DNA from: Azolla pinnata
Lineage: Eukaryota; Streptophyta; Polypodiopsida; Salviniales; Salviniaceae
DNA length: 20,703 bases
Reading direction: 5' to 3'
Assembly: GCA_037176905.1 (NCBI GenBank)
Contig: JBBBWG010022446.1
Location: 1 to 20,703, forward strand
Of the stretch, positions 8,421 to 17,003 are shown piece by piece. The notes under the pieces are model-generated. The model had not been told where the DNA came from. It saw nothing but the letters and a program-made list of their open reading frames with translations, and searched no databases. Within the stretch, counting starts at the first letter, position 1; every line of letters begins with the position of its first letter. The translations under genes were made by a program, and so were the position numbers.

Positions 8421-10956
8421 AACCATGAAGATTCCGTCGCACAATCGCGAGAAAGCTGTGTTCGATTAGACTAGTCGTCGTTAATGTGCCACAATCTCAA
8501 GAAAGTTCGATGATCGAATCAGATCACATGCTTCTGCTAAATTTCCCTAGCTTAATGAGGCGGCGGTTAACAAATCCCATTAAACATGTAGTTTAGATCG
8601 ATTTCGTCGCTAAGTTTACTTTTAATATGTTTATGTTTTAAATGCATTTTTGGTGAATCTTCTTTCGAGCACCTTAATGTGGTAGGATGACTCCTATCGG
8701 CCCATCATCGTGGTGATTTTTATCAGATCCTCAGTGTAGAACGATTTTATCGAGAGCTCCCCGTTTCCTATTACAACTTTGCACGTGACTGAATTCCGAT
8801 GTACGTATATGCATGAACTTGAAAATCGGCATAGATCGTTTTCAATTGGCGCTCCATCCAACGAAAATATCAATAGATTGACAAAAACAAATGATTTGCG
8901 CGTTCCATCTTTGCGCGATACAATATTCTCTCTCACTATTATAATTATCATAAATAAGGAATATCTTGGGAGATTCGACTTCAAATTGGACTCGGGGGAC
9001 CCAACAGGATGACAAGCAAAACGTTCGGATTTTTTTCCAAGATTTTGTTGAAGGTTTTGCTACTTGGATCGATTTAATAAGGATCTTCAAATTAGAGTAC
9101 TCAAAATAGGACATCGATGTATGAGAAAATAGAATGCTCGCGAAAATGGAATGCAGTATGGTTTTTACGTCATGTTAGATGATAATAATTAGCTATACAA
9201 TCTGGTCTAGGCATCTTTACAATTAGTAATAGTTGGAATTCATTGTTTACGGTTTTAAGGTTTGAGGTGGATCGGCATTAAACATTATCATTTGGATGGC
9301 AAGTACGATTACAATTTCGCACGTGATTAAATTTTGGATGCACGTATATGTATCAACTAAAATCGTAGATCATTTTCAATGGCAGTCCATCCAATAAACA
9401 TATCGTTGCGCAGCTCTCACCCCCCGACCAGCCAAGGGATCTTCAACAATATTGTTTTTGGTTTCTCACTATTGTAATTATAATAAGGAGTATCTTCGGA
9501 CTATATTTTCCTTCAAATTGTAGGGGACCCAATAAGCATGAGAACAAGCAAAATATTCGACGGATTTTTTCCAAGATTTTGTAGAAGGTTTTCAATATAC
9601 TTGGATCGATTTATAGGAAGGATTATCGAGGGATTTATAGGAAACCGGTGTATGGAAAAAAATAAGAGTGCTAGAGAAGAGGGAATCCAGCATAGTATTT
9701 ATATCAGGTTAGATACTGGCATCCGAGTGTAATGCAAAAGATGTGCCATTATTTAAAGTAGTTGATCGATCTACTTCGTTAGGAAGCTGCAAAAATTTTG
9801 GTTAAATTGCTTGGCAACTTTGGGATGGGAATGCTTATATGATAATTTGCAACCACACATATTACATAATTATCACATTACATATGTAACAAGCTTGCAT
9901 AAAGAACAGATAATATTTGAACGGCAATTTATCATACAATCTCAAATAGTTTCACCGTGACCATGATTACTTTTCTTGCAGTCTAATGCGCTAGAGATTG
10001 CTAGCACGGATCATAGTACTCCAGTGAACTCCAACGATAATATTATTGTATTGAACTAATTTCCCACGACGCGGAATTGAAACACCGTCGTCGGAAATAC
10101 GTCACCAATATGGTTTGATTAGTATCGGTGCAAGTTGTGGTTACCACACAAGATGTCGATGTCGTCACAAGAATTAGAAGAAGATTAAATGTGAGAATCG
10201 TCGATGTATTGATGCGCATGGAATTCCAGAATGCATCTACATTAACATTGTCCTAGATATCTGGCATTCAGTCCTCGGAAAATACATAATTTGAGGTAAT
10301 GAATCTGATGCTCTTGTGAAAAGGCTCAAGTGAACTACTCTGAATGTCAGTAATTGACTAATTTATCTTGGCAATGCAAGGGTGGCTTATAACTAGAAGT
10401 TAGAACTTTTAAACATTCTCATAATTGGACTATATTCGAATGCCCGATCTCGAAAGAAACATGATTTCTATTACTATATTGCTGCAACCAGTTGAAGAAT
10501 CAAGTGATCAGACATCATCACCACACTCTCATCTTGTTCCAATGTCTATTCTAATATCAAAGGTAACATGGAAGCAACTGTAGAATGCTTGTTCCAATTA
10601 GTGATCTTTCATGAACAATATCATGAACAAAAGCCATGAAGAATTTTTGGGAGGTTTACCAGCGACCGTTGCCATGGATCAAGATTGGCCTCTGATTGTG
10701 TCGACTAAACAGCTGTGATAATTATTATCAGCGAAAGTTGTTGTGTAGTCGATTATAGCGCTACAAGTCGCTGATCCCATGACTTTAATTACGATGCAAG
10801 ATCTGATTGATATTCGACCGATGATCTCGATCAAACGAAAAAGGCGTCAGCGAGCGAGACGTTCATAATCCTCGTGCACGAATCGTATGTGTATATCGTA
10901 ACGATATAGAATCGCGAGATTGCTTTTTGTCCTTTTACATATGAAGATGGAGTCCA
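8421..10956. other. Intergenic spacer between the two phosphatase copies
   Basis: About 2.5 kb without a recognised gene. Its main structure is a two-unit diverged 538-bp tandem duplication (about 8770-9740). Downstream of that, 9740-10950 is AT-rich with no supported ORF, apart from the segment near 10207-10310 that resembles the flank of copy 1 and probably the 3' UTR of copy 2 close to 10950. A small inverted repeat AAGTAG...CTACTT lies near 9756-9776. Confidence 0.6.
8770..9740. repeat. Diverged 538-bp tandem duplication
   Basis: Landmarks recur 538 bp apart. ACAACTTTGCACGTGACT (near 8773) matches ACAATTTCGCACGTGATT (near 9311). Later pairs are GTACGTATATG / GCACGTATATG, TTTTTTCCAAGATTTTGT, CTTGGATCGATTTA, and CATGTTAGATGATA / CAGGTTAGATACTG. 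The copies are well diverged, with no shared ORF, so the duplicated unit is probably noncoding or a decayed element. Confidence 0.8.
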
Positions 10957-13900
10957 TCATCCGAGAATCGCGATCGGGTGATCGGATCGGATCGCGTGGC
11001 GTGCGAAACACAGCAACGAGGCGGCGAACAGCGAGACGTTCGCGTGACGGAAGGCGATCGACGATTCCACCGCCTTCTGCACCGCCCGATTCCAAAGCAC
11101 GATCCACAAACCGGCCATTGCGTAGCCGAATCCCAATCCAGCCATCACTTGCTCGGGCGTGTGCAATCCTTGCGATGCGCGTAGCCATGCCTTGAGATCC
11201 CAATCGATTAAACATATCGGCCACAATCATCAATAAAAGTATCGAGGCGGGAATCCCATCGCCAATCGAAATCGATCGAAGAACAAATATATTCCTACAT
11301 GCGTTCGATAATCATCTCGCGCCTCTAAAGTTGGCCAATGTATGTAATTTTACCAGATAGAGGCCCGCTACTACGATCGACGCAGATGCGATCACCGACG
11401 GTAAGAACTGCAAGCCCCGCCATGCCATCACTGCCCACCATTACCAACGCGAGGCTTAATTTGGCAGATCATTTCATGCATAAAACACGGAATTTATGTG
11501 GTATATAGTGAACAAAGTTGCAAGTGTCCCAACATTTTGGTTCAGCTAGGCTGAATGTTATATAATATTTCTTTTGGTTCAGTATGTTTTTTCCTTTTGT
11601 AAGAACTTGGAAAAATGAGGTGCATATCATGAGAATTTTAATTGCTCATTAAATGGCTTTTTCTGTATATCACAGTTGAGTCTTGAACATTACTTTTTAT
11701 ACTCGAATACGAATGCACGAAGATGCATATTCTCGACTAGAATCTATGTTTTTCACCCACGATGATAGTATACTCCCATCGATGGTAATATCGTCAAAAC
11801 ATATCAAATGCATCATATATCAATAAAAACATTTCAACTATTTATTCGTAATAAGGAAAGCCTAGTGTAACGGTAAGATAGAAAGGGGTTTTGTATGACC
11901 TCGGGTTTGAATCTCATATGCTTGTTTCATAATGCAATTTTTGTGTTTCAGATTTTGCTTTAATTTTGATTTTACCGGTTGTATTTATTCTATATATTTT
12001 AATTTTTGAAAACGAACGGTTTATTTGATACTTTTAGAACCTGTCTCTTGTTTTTGTCATTCTCGAATAATACTTTTGATACTCAAATACGAATGCACGA
12101 ATATATTCTTAACTAAAATCTATGGACTATCTCGCATGTAGCTTTCATAATTCTATTTTTGTGTTTCAGATTTTACTTTAGTTTGGATTCTATCGGTTAT
12201 ATTTATTTATATTTTAATCCTGAAAACGAATGGTTTGTTTCATACTTTCATAGCCTGTTTGTTGTTTTTCTGTCATTCTCGAATAATAGCTTCGATACTC
12301 GAATACGAATGCACGAATATATTCTTGACTAAAATTTATGGAATATGTCACATGTTCCTTTCATAATCCAATTTTGCGTTTCAAGTTTACTTTGATTTGG
12401 CTTTTATTGGTTATATTTATTTCATACATATTAATTTCTGAAAACGAACGGTTTATTTTCATACTTTCAAAGCCTGTTCTGTTCCTTGTCATTCTCGAAT
12501 AATACTTTCGATACTCCTTGAATACGAATGCACAACTATATTACTGACCAAAATCTATGGAATATCTCACATGTACCTTTCACAAATCTAGTTTTGTGTT
12601 TCAGATTTTACTCTGGTTTGGATTCTATCGGTTACATTTATTTTATTGTATCCTAAATTCTCAAAGCAAATGGTTGATTTCATACTTTCAGAGCCTGCTT
12701 GTCGTTTATTTTTCGGCCAAGTCTCGATACTCTGAATTACGAATGCACGAATATATTCTTGACTAAAATCTATGGGATGTCGCGCATGTTCCTAAAAAAT
12801 TTCATGATTCCACAGCGGAGTTCCAGATTCGACTTCAATTAGTTGTTGTTGTTGTTTTTTTTTCCTTGTCAGTCGCGAAGAATACTTGCGATGCGCGAAC
12901 TATATACGGATTCGCACGAATATATACTTGACTAAAAATCGACGGTATCAGGAGCAGAGTTACAGGAGAGGGAGGCGTAGAGGCTGAAGAAGGCGAGCCA
13001 CTGTGCGTGGGAGGAGGGCATTCCGGGGTCGGTCCTGAGGCCGCGGGCGGTGCATGGCCTCTCCTGATCGAAGGCCCTCTTCAGCACCTTGGAGCAGATG
13101 CCGTTGACGATGCCTCCGATCACCGCCCAATACGCCTGGTCATCGTGGCCCCAGATCACCACCGCGATCGCCGCTCCCAGCGCGATCCACTTGCTCTGCC
13201 AAACCCAAAATCTCTCTTTCTTTCTCTCTTTCTTTGGTTTTCGGCGGAGAAGACAAGGGCCAGAAAAGCATTCTCCTCGCGTCGGAAGCCGAGATTTCGT
13301 CCGATGAATCCCAGCTCCGATCGATGGAATACCATGGAATGGAACCCTGTAATCGGGGGTTCTGGCCTCTCTCCCTCTCTCTCTCTCTCCCTCTCTCTCT
13401 CTCTTTCTGCTGTTTCGAAGCTGATGATGAACCCTCGCGTTCAACGATTCTGCACCAGGTTTCGGAGCTTCTGGAGATCAAAACAGCCAGACTTCCTGCG
13501 ATCGAGCCCTCGGAGGACTTCTGATCCCGATGCCTCTCATTCTAGGGTTAGGGTTTGGGCCACTCCATAGCACACTTCCCCATGCATGGATGCATGCATG
13601 CTTGCAAGCCCCACATGCATTTGAATGCACACTTGTCCATGCATGTATGTGCATGCACATAGATACATGCATGGATGCATGGATGCATGCATGCTTGCAA
13701 GCCCCACATGCATTTGAATGCACACTTGTCCATGCATGTATGTGCATGCACATAGATACATGGATGGATGCATGGATGCTTGCAAGCCCACATACATGAA
13801 TGCACAACTCTCTGCATGGATGGATGCATGCATGCATGCATGGATGGATGCATGCATGCATGGACTGGATGCATGCATGCATGGACTGGATGCATGCATG

Positions 13901-14729
13901 CATGGACTGGATGCCTGCAGACTCACATCCATGAAATCCACATGCAGCAATAGATGCATGCATGCATGGATGCTTGCACGCCCACATGCAGGGATGCATG
14001 CATGGGCATGCATGTATGCATGCTGCGGCACACCCGTCGCATGAATGTATGCATACCTACATACCATACATACATGAATGCATGCATATGTACGCATGTG
14101 GAGCTGCATGCATGTGCATGCATGCGCACGAATGCATGCATGTCCACACATGCACAAACCCACATGCAGCATGCATGCATGCAATGCATGCATAGGCACA
14201 ACGCATATACCGAGGCGTTGAGGATACGCTGGATCCGATCTCCCCAGGACGAAGAAGCAGAAGAATCAGAAGATGATTCAGCAGAAGCAGAAGAAGAAGA
14301 AGAAGAAGATGATGATGATGGCGATGGCGATGGCGATGGCGATGGCGATGGCGATGGCGATGGCGATGATGGTGATGATGGTGATGATGTGGGCGGCGGC
14401 GGCGGCGGCAGATGACGGCTGGCCATGGAAGCTCGAGCGCATCTGGAGAGCGCCGTGGAAGAGGAAGAGGAGGCGGAGTTGGTGAGGATGGTGCTGATCA
14501 GAGGCGATTTCCCTCTGATTATCGGCCTCCAGCTGCTGCAGCTGCTCATGATCCTCATCATTCTTCTCTCCGCCGCCGCCGCCGCCGCCGCCGCTGATCC
14601 GCCCACTGATCTAATCCTTCTGCAGCAGCTAGCAGAACATGACGATGACGGCGATGGCGATGATGGCGATGATGCTGATGCTGCTGCTGATGATGGAGGA
14701 GAAGGCGCAGCTTGAACCAGCTGCGCCAT
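10957..14729 (-). CDS. LPPE: Chloroplast-type lipid phosphate phosphatase (PAP2 family, LPP epsilon-like), copy 2
   Basis: Exons 14729-14211, 13195-12964, 11430-11354 and 11190-10957 join with GT-AG introns (phases 0, 1, 0) to 353 aa. The role is as for copy 1: hydrolysis of phosphatidic acid-type lipid phosphates at a membrane, by family probably the plastid envelope or thylakoid precursors. Exon 1 (173 codons, MAQLVQAAPSPP start, ATG at 14729) is Ser/Pro-rich and ends RIQRILNAS. Exon 2 reads SKWIALGAAIAVVIWGHDDQ, then motif 1 KRAFDQERP and motif 2 DPGMPSSHAQ. Exon 3 reads MAWRGLQFLPSVIASASIV, a membrane segment. Exon 4 reads LRASQGLHTPEQVMAG (Arg and His of motif 3) and a final hydrophobic stretch, ending AILG. 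Exon 2 is about 88% identical to copy 1 by my hand count. This copy keeps family-conserved residues that copy 1 has lost, so it is likely the functional one. The N-terminal frame is the least certain part. Confidence 0.86.
11701..12950. repeat. 216-bp satellite-like tandem array inside intron 2
   Basis: Units open with ACTC(G/A)AATACGAATGCACG at 12081, 12297, 12513 and 12729, exactly 216 bp apart. An earlier unit starts at 11701 and is lengthened by a 164-bp insertion. A truncated unit after 12729 is followed by a degraded unit start near 12891, just inside the splice donor. Each unit carries (T)GTGTTTCAGATTTTACTTT and a GAAAACGAA(C/T)GGTTT block. ORFs in it (for example plus 12557-12766) are incidental. 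Confidence 0.9.
11749..11912 (+). mobile_element. Insertion within the satellite with a tRNA/SINE-like head
   Basis: Relative to its neighbours, the first 216-bp unit carries about 164 extra bases. Near its end CTAGTGTAACGGTAAGA (about 11866) resembles a pol III A box, and CGGGTTTGAATCTC (about 11914-11927) resembles a B box, with roughly tRNA-like spacing. The T-arm does not pair well, so this is at most a tRNA-derived relic. No target-site duplication was found. Alternatively the 164 bp are ancestral and were lost from the other units. Confidence 0.3.
13366..13405. repeat. (CT)n microsatellite
   Basis: CT dinucleotides with a few CCC interruptions, in intron 1 of phosphatase copy 2. Confidence 0.9.
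13575..14195. repeat. CATGCATG-rich minisatellite in intron 1 of copy 2
   Basis: More than 600 bp dominated by ATGCATGC and TGGATGCATG words. Larger units are embedded. A block containing CTTGCAAGCCCCACATGCAT recurs at 13601 and 13694 (93 bp) and, altered, at 13779 (85 bp). A short unit CATGCATGGACTGGATG is repeated three times near 13855-13915. Because the core is self-complementary and stop-poor, all frames of both strands stay open (for example minus 13537-14199, a Met/His/Cys-rich frame). These are artefacts. The core word equals the plant RY motif. Confidence 0.92.
14280..14410. repeat. Trinucleotide/hexanucleotide repeats in exon 1 of copy 2
   Basis: AGAAGA runs, then GATGGC hexanucleotides, then GGCGGC, encoding on the minus strand the Ser-, Ser-Pro- and Pro-rich tracts of phosphatase exon 1. 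Plus-strand frames across it (13954-14415, 14273-14485) are shadows. Confidence 0.85.
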
Positions 14730-14930
14730 AGCCAGATCTCTCTAGGGTTAGGGATTAGGGTTTAGGGTTTAGGGATCAGGGTTTAGGGATTAGGGTTTAT
14801 GGATTAGGGTTTAGTCTCTTATTTCTGAGTGTGTTTTAGGGTTTGGGCTCTCTTGTATGAGTGGGTTTAGGGTTTAGGGTTTAGGGTTTAGGGTTAGGGT
14901 TATGGTTAGGGTTTAGGGTTTAGGGTTCAC
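14730..14930 (-). promoter_or_regulatory. Telomere-like (TTTAGGG) tract upstream of phosphatase copy 2
   Basis: From about 14743 to 14928 the plus strand is mostly TTTAGGG, TTAGGG and AGGGATTAGGG variants, reading as repeated AAACCCTAA telo-boxes in the direction of the gene, starting about 14 bp upstream of the ATG. It is longer than the equivalent tract at copy 1. Telo-boxes are known 5' elements of plant genes. A tract this long may instead be interstitial telomeric DNA. Confidence 0.65.
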
Positions 14931-15208
14931 TTAAATAAAAACAAAGAGGAGAAGAGGCAGAAGAAGAAGAAGAAGAAGAAGAAGTCAAAGGAAGGATTCA
15001 TTTCCAAATCGGCTTTTTCCTCAACAGACGGAAAGTCAACTCTCGTCCGTCGTGACGAAACGAGATCGATGCATTTTTTCTCGCCTGGAATCGTAAAAAA
15101 AAAGAGGTGGCACCGATCTGATCAAAACCCTAGCATCTGCATCTGCATCTGCTTGCCCTAGCTGTCGATTTGCTAGAAGCCCTAAACCCTAAACCAGGCA
15201 TTCCAGAA

Positions 15209-15586
15209 ATGCTGGTATTGGGACCTGAATATGAGGAATCCGAGGGATTCTGGTGTTTTTCTCACCCTGGATCCTCGGCCTCGCGATCTCTGGCATTTCC
15301 CAAAAGAAACCGAATCTGCTTTGCCTGTACAGAGAATCGCCAGATGCAATCCCCAGCTCGTCGCTACCATGTAGAAAATGCATTTTCCGGCATTACTGGA
15401 ATGACGTGTACCCGTACGCAACCCCATCTGTCATCGAGAGATCTTATCAGAATGCCGAGTGTTTTCTTTCTCCTTGCGAGTGTCCAAAGTGGGGACGAAA
15501 GTGCACAGAGAGAGAGAGAGAGAAGAGAGAAGAGAAATCCAAAGACAGTTCTGATGAGCTCTGAGTTGGTTTTTGTCCAACTTTGA
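15209..15586 (+). CDS. Possible small hypothetical ORF (125 aa)
   Basis: The frame opens with ATG at 15209 (MLVLGPEYEESEGFWCFSH) and ends at TGA 15584-15586. A telo-box pair AAACCCTAAACC lies just upstream on the same strand, which is weak support for a plus-strand transcript leader. The C-terminal part crosses a GA microsatellite (RERERREKR), the minus strand is also open here, and I recognise no family. Likely noncoding; listed because of its length and leader. Confidence 0.18.
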   Translation: MLVLGPEYEESEGFWCFSHPGSSASRSLAFPKRNRICFACTENRQMQSPARRYHVENAFSGITGMTCTRTQPHLSSRDLIRMPSVFFLLASVQSGDESAQRERERREKRNPKTVLMSSELVFVQL

Positions 15587-15788
15587 GGTTTGCCATATTG
15601 TGTCAGATCTGGAGAAGCACATGACGTAAGTGGTATTACTCTTCGATTGGCCCCACTTTGGCAGTGGCAAAAGGTTAGTGTACCATTTGACATACTTCCG
15701 GGTAGAAGCTAGGTGCCATCAATCGAGAACCTTTACCCTTTGCATCAGGTGCCATAATCCTCTCTTTGTTTAGCTAGTAAGTTAGTTA

Positions 15789-15820
15789 GGTTTTAGGGTT
15801 TAGGGTTTAGGGTTTAGGGT
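15789..15820. repeat. Short interstitial telomere-like run
   Basis: Four or so consecutive TTTAGGG units on the plus strand. No gene start was identified next to it. Confidence 0.85.
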
Positions 15821-16079
15821 GGCTGGTTTTATCCAACACCCTCAAATCTACAAAGAGCAGAAACAAATGCCGACAATAACATTTCGTAGAAGGCTTAGAA
15901 GAAAGAAAGATATATTAACATCCTCAAATCTTCCACTCATCTACGAGAGTACGAGGATAATTACAATTGCAATCATTTTAATGTTCAAACAAGGAAAATA
16001 TCTTGTTCATAATGTGTCGAAAGCAAAGATAAACAGAATCATATGTAAATACAGTATCATGAGTACTAGTACAAAAGGT

Positions 16080-16150
16080 TGATGTGTGAAATCGAACCTA
16101 TGACCTATGGTTACATAAGCTCAAGTCTTATCTATCATACTACCTTATTT
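16080..16150 (-). mobile_element. Possible tRNA-derived SINE relic
   Basis: On the minus strand, GGTAGTATGATAGATAAGA resembles a pol III A box and CATAGGTTCGATTTCACAC contains a near-consensus B box (GGTTCGATTTC against GGTTCGANTCC). The spacing is roughly tRNA-like. No clean cloverleaf, poly-A tail or target duplication was seen, so the assignment is weak. Confidence 0.3.
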
Positions 16151-16257
16151 CAATCGATAAATATTATATTTTAGTATTTGATAATATATTAAAGAATTAC
16201 CAATTAACGTTAAAAACAACTTGCGACATCAGTTGATATCGCAGGTCGTCTGAGCCA

Positions 16258-16329
16258 CCACGTGGCATTCATGCATGCAAGCCACGTGGCGAGCATGCAT
16301 GAATGCCACGTGGCGAGCATGCATGAGGC
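16258..16329 (+). promoter_or_regulatory. Alternating G-box (ABRE) / RY array, six 12-bp modules
   Basis: CCACGTGG occurs at 16258, 16282 and 16306, and CATGCATG at 16270, 16294 and 16318. Each series has an exact 24-bp period and the two interleave every 12 bp. The palindromic modules make 16258-16277 and 16294-16313 perfect inverted repeats of each other around the middle G-box. In plants ACGTGGC cores bind ABI5-type bZIPs and RY motifs bind ABI3-type B3 proteins; together they drive ABA and maturation/desiccation genes. A TATA box lies 13 bp after the last RY motif. The regulatory role is inference from motifs and layout. Confidence 0.75.
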
Positions 16330-16338
16330 CAGAAACAG

Positions 16339-16346
16339 TATAAATA
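16339..16346 (+). promoter_or_regulatory. TATA box (TATAAATA)
   Basis: A consensus TATAAATA follows the G-box/RY array. Transcription would start about 16370 on the plus strand. Its placement after the six-module array makes this the best-supported promoter in the window. Confidence 0.7.
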
Positions 16347-16382
16347 CTGAGCTAGTCTCAGTATTGAATCATTCCGATTCAA
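16343..16382 (+). other. Two adjoining hairpins at the predicted transcription start
   Basis: TACTGAG (16345-16351) pairs with CTCAGTA (16357-16363) across CTAGT. Directly after it TTGAATC (16364-16370) pairs with GATTCAA (16376-16382) across ATTCC. Both have 7-bp arms and 5-nt loops. The first can extend to 9 bp (16343-16365), overlapping the second, so the two extended forms compete. They could act in DNA (binding sites) or at the 5' end of the transcript. Confidence 0.65.
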
Positions 16383-16458
16383 CGCCAGTCTTTGGTGCCT
16401 TGAACTCCAAGTCTCCTAGTAATACAAACCTTGTCTCATTGTTCTTATCTGGTTTTTT

Positions 16459-16512
16459 TATGGTCGTGTTCGTGTCTTCCAAGTCAATCGTTATCGACGA
16501 GCTCCAGCCGTA
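16459..16512 (+). CDS. First ATG mini-ORF (17 aa) downstream of the TATA box
   Basis: After the predicted start near 16370 the first ATG is at 16459. It gives only MVVFVSSKSIVIDELQP before TAA. Further ATGs downstream give even shorter ORFs (for example 8 codons from about 16528). An AATAAA lies at 16664-16669. The transcript is therefore noncoding, spliced to something not recognised, or a peptide gene. Coding is unproven. Confidence 0.15.
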
Positions 16513-16529
16513 ACACACAGTACATAATG

Positions 16530-17003
16530 GAGCAATCCCTAAAAGAAAAGTGAGATGGTGTGATAGAGAGATGCAGAACTAGGAACCCTGTTTTTTCAAG
16601 TTGCTTCTCTCCAACAATATGTGCTTCCATTCCATTCCTGGTACACACTGGAGCAGGAAAGCAAATAAAACCATCACTACAAAGGGTTCCAAAATGGAGA
16701 CTAAAACACTAAGTTATCAATATCCAAGTGTTTTTTTTGTGTGTATTATGCACATGCAATACATATATTTGTATATACATTCAATATATGTATAGAGACA
16801 CTCTGTGGTGCCTGCTGTTTACTTTGAATGAATTGATTTTTCCAAAGCATGGAAACTGAGTAAATCTTTGAACATACATCCATTATTTGCAATCAGAAAA
16901 AAAAAAGATAGAGAGAGAGAGAGGGAGAGAGAAATCATGGCTTCATATATCTGAGCATATCAAGTAAGTGTCTGGTTCATTTGTTCTTTTCTCCTTGCTT
17001 CTT
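16530..17003. other. Region between the ABRE/RY transcript and the SNARE gene
   Basis: No recognisable gene. An AATAAA at 16664-16669 could end a plus-strand transcript. A GA microsatellite lies at about 16908-16933. The 3' UTR of the minus-strand SNARE gene should lie just below 17004, so the two transcription units converge here. Confidence 0.5.
16908..16933. repeat. (GA)n microsatellite
   Basis: GA dinucleotides with one GGG interruption, close to the 3' end of the SNARE gene. Confidence 0.9.

Larger units (their letters stand above)
11431..12963 (-). other. Intron 2 of phosphatase copy 2, expanded by satellite
   Basis: 1533 bp, against 680 bp for the same intron in copy 1, from donor GTAACT (12963 downward) to acceptor GGTGGGCAG ending at 11431. 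The shared segment TTTTTCACCCACGAT / CTTTTCACCCACGAT (about 11750 and 6920) shows common ancestry of the introns. Most of the extra length is the 216-bp repeat array. Confidence 0.8.
13196..14210 (-). other. Intron 1 of phosphatase copy 2
   Basis: 1015 bp from donor GTATATG (14210 downward) to acceptor GGTTTGGCAG ending at 13196, phase 0 as in copy 1. It contains a CT microsatellite (about 13366-13405) and the CATGCATG-rich minisatellite. The ORFs on both strands at 13007-13570 and 13234-13524 span the CT tract and have no family signature. Confidence 0.78.
14931..16257. other. Intergenic region with weak ORFs and telo-box motifs
   Basis: It contains an AGA tract (about 14957-14983), a plus-strand telo-box pair CCCTAAACCCTAAA (15179-15193), a GA tract (about 15509-15530), a short TTTAGGG run (15789-15820) and a possible SINE relic (16080-16150). 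Overlapping ORFs at 15170-15693 on both strands show no family signature. No RNA gene was recognised. Confidence 0.55.

Noticed and set aside
10847..11233. 128-codon alternative minus frame over exon 4 of copy 2 (and 5913-6131 over copy 1)
   Set aside because: It is a shadow in a +1 frame. The frame with LRASQGLHT and the membrane segments matches the phosphatase family and splices in phase.
12557..12766. 69-codon ORF in intron 2 of copy 2
   Set aside because: It lies wholly within the 216-bp satellite and is not open in the neighbouring units.
13537..14199. Long Met/His/Cys-rich ORFs on both strands (up to 220 codons)
   Set aside because: They are translations of CATGCATG repeats, which are self-complementary and stop-poor. 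All frames are open together, and the region is the intron between two well-supported exons.
14743..14928. True chromosome end
   Set aside because: Units are degenerate and short, and genes and unique sequence continue on both sides, so the tract is interstitial.
15182..15693. Minus-strand ORFs of 64-109 codons opposite the 15209 ORF
   Set aside because: No family signature. They overlap one another and a GA microsatellite, which keeps several frames open.
16262..16513. 83-codon ORF across the G-box/RY array
   Set aside because: It begins without ATG, and its first third lies upstream of the TATA box, so it would not be transcribed from that promoter. The MHASHVASMHE pattern is just the translated repeat.
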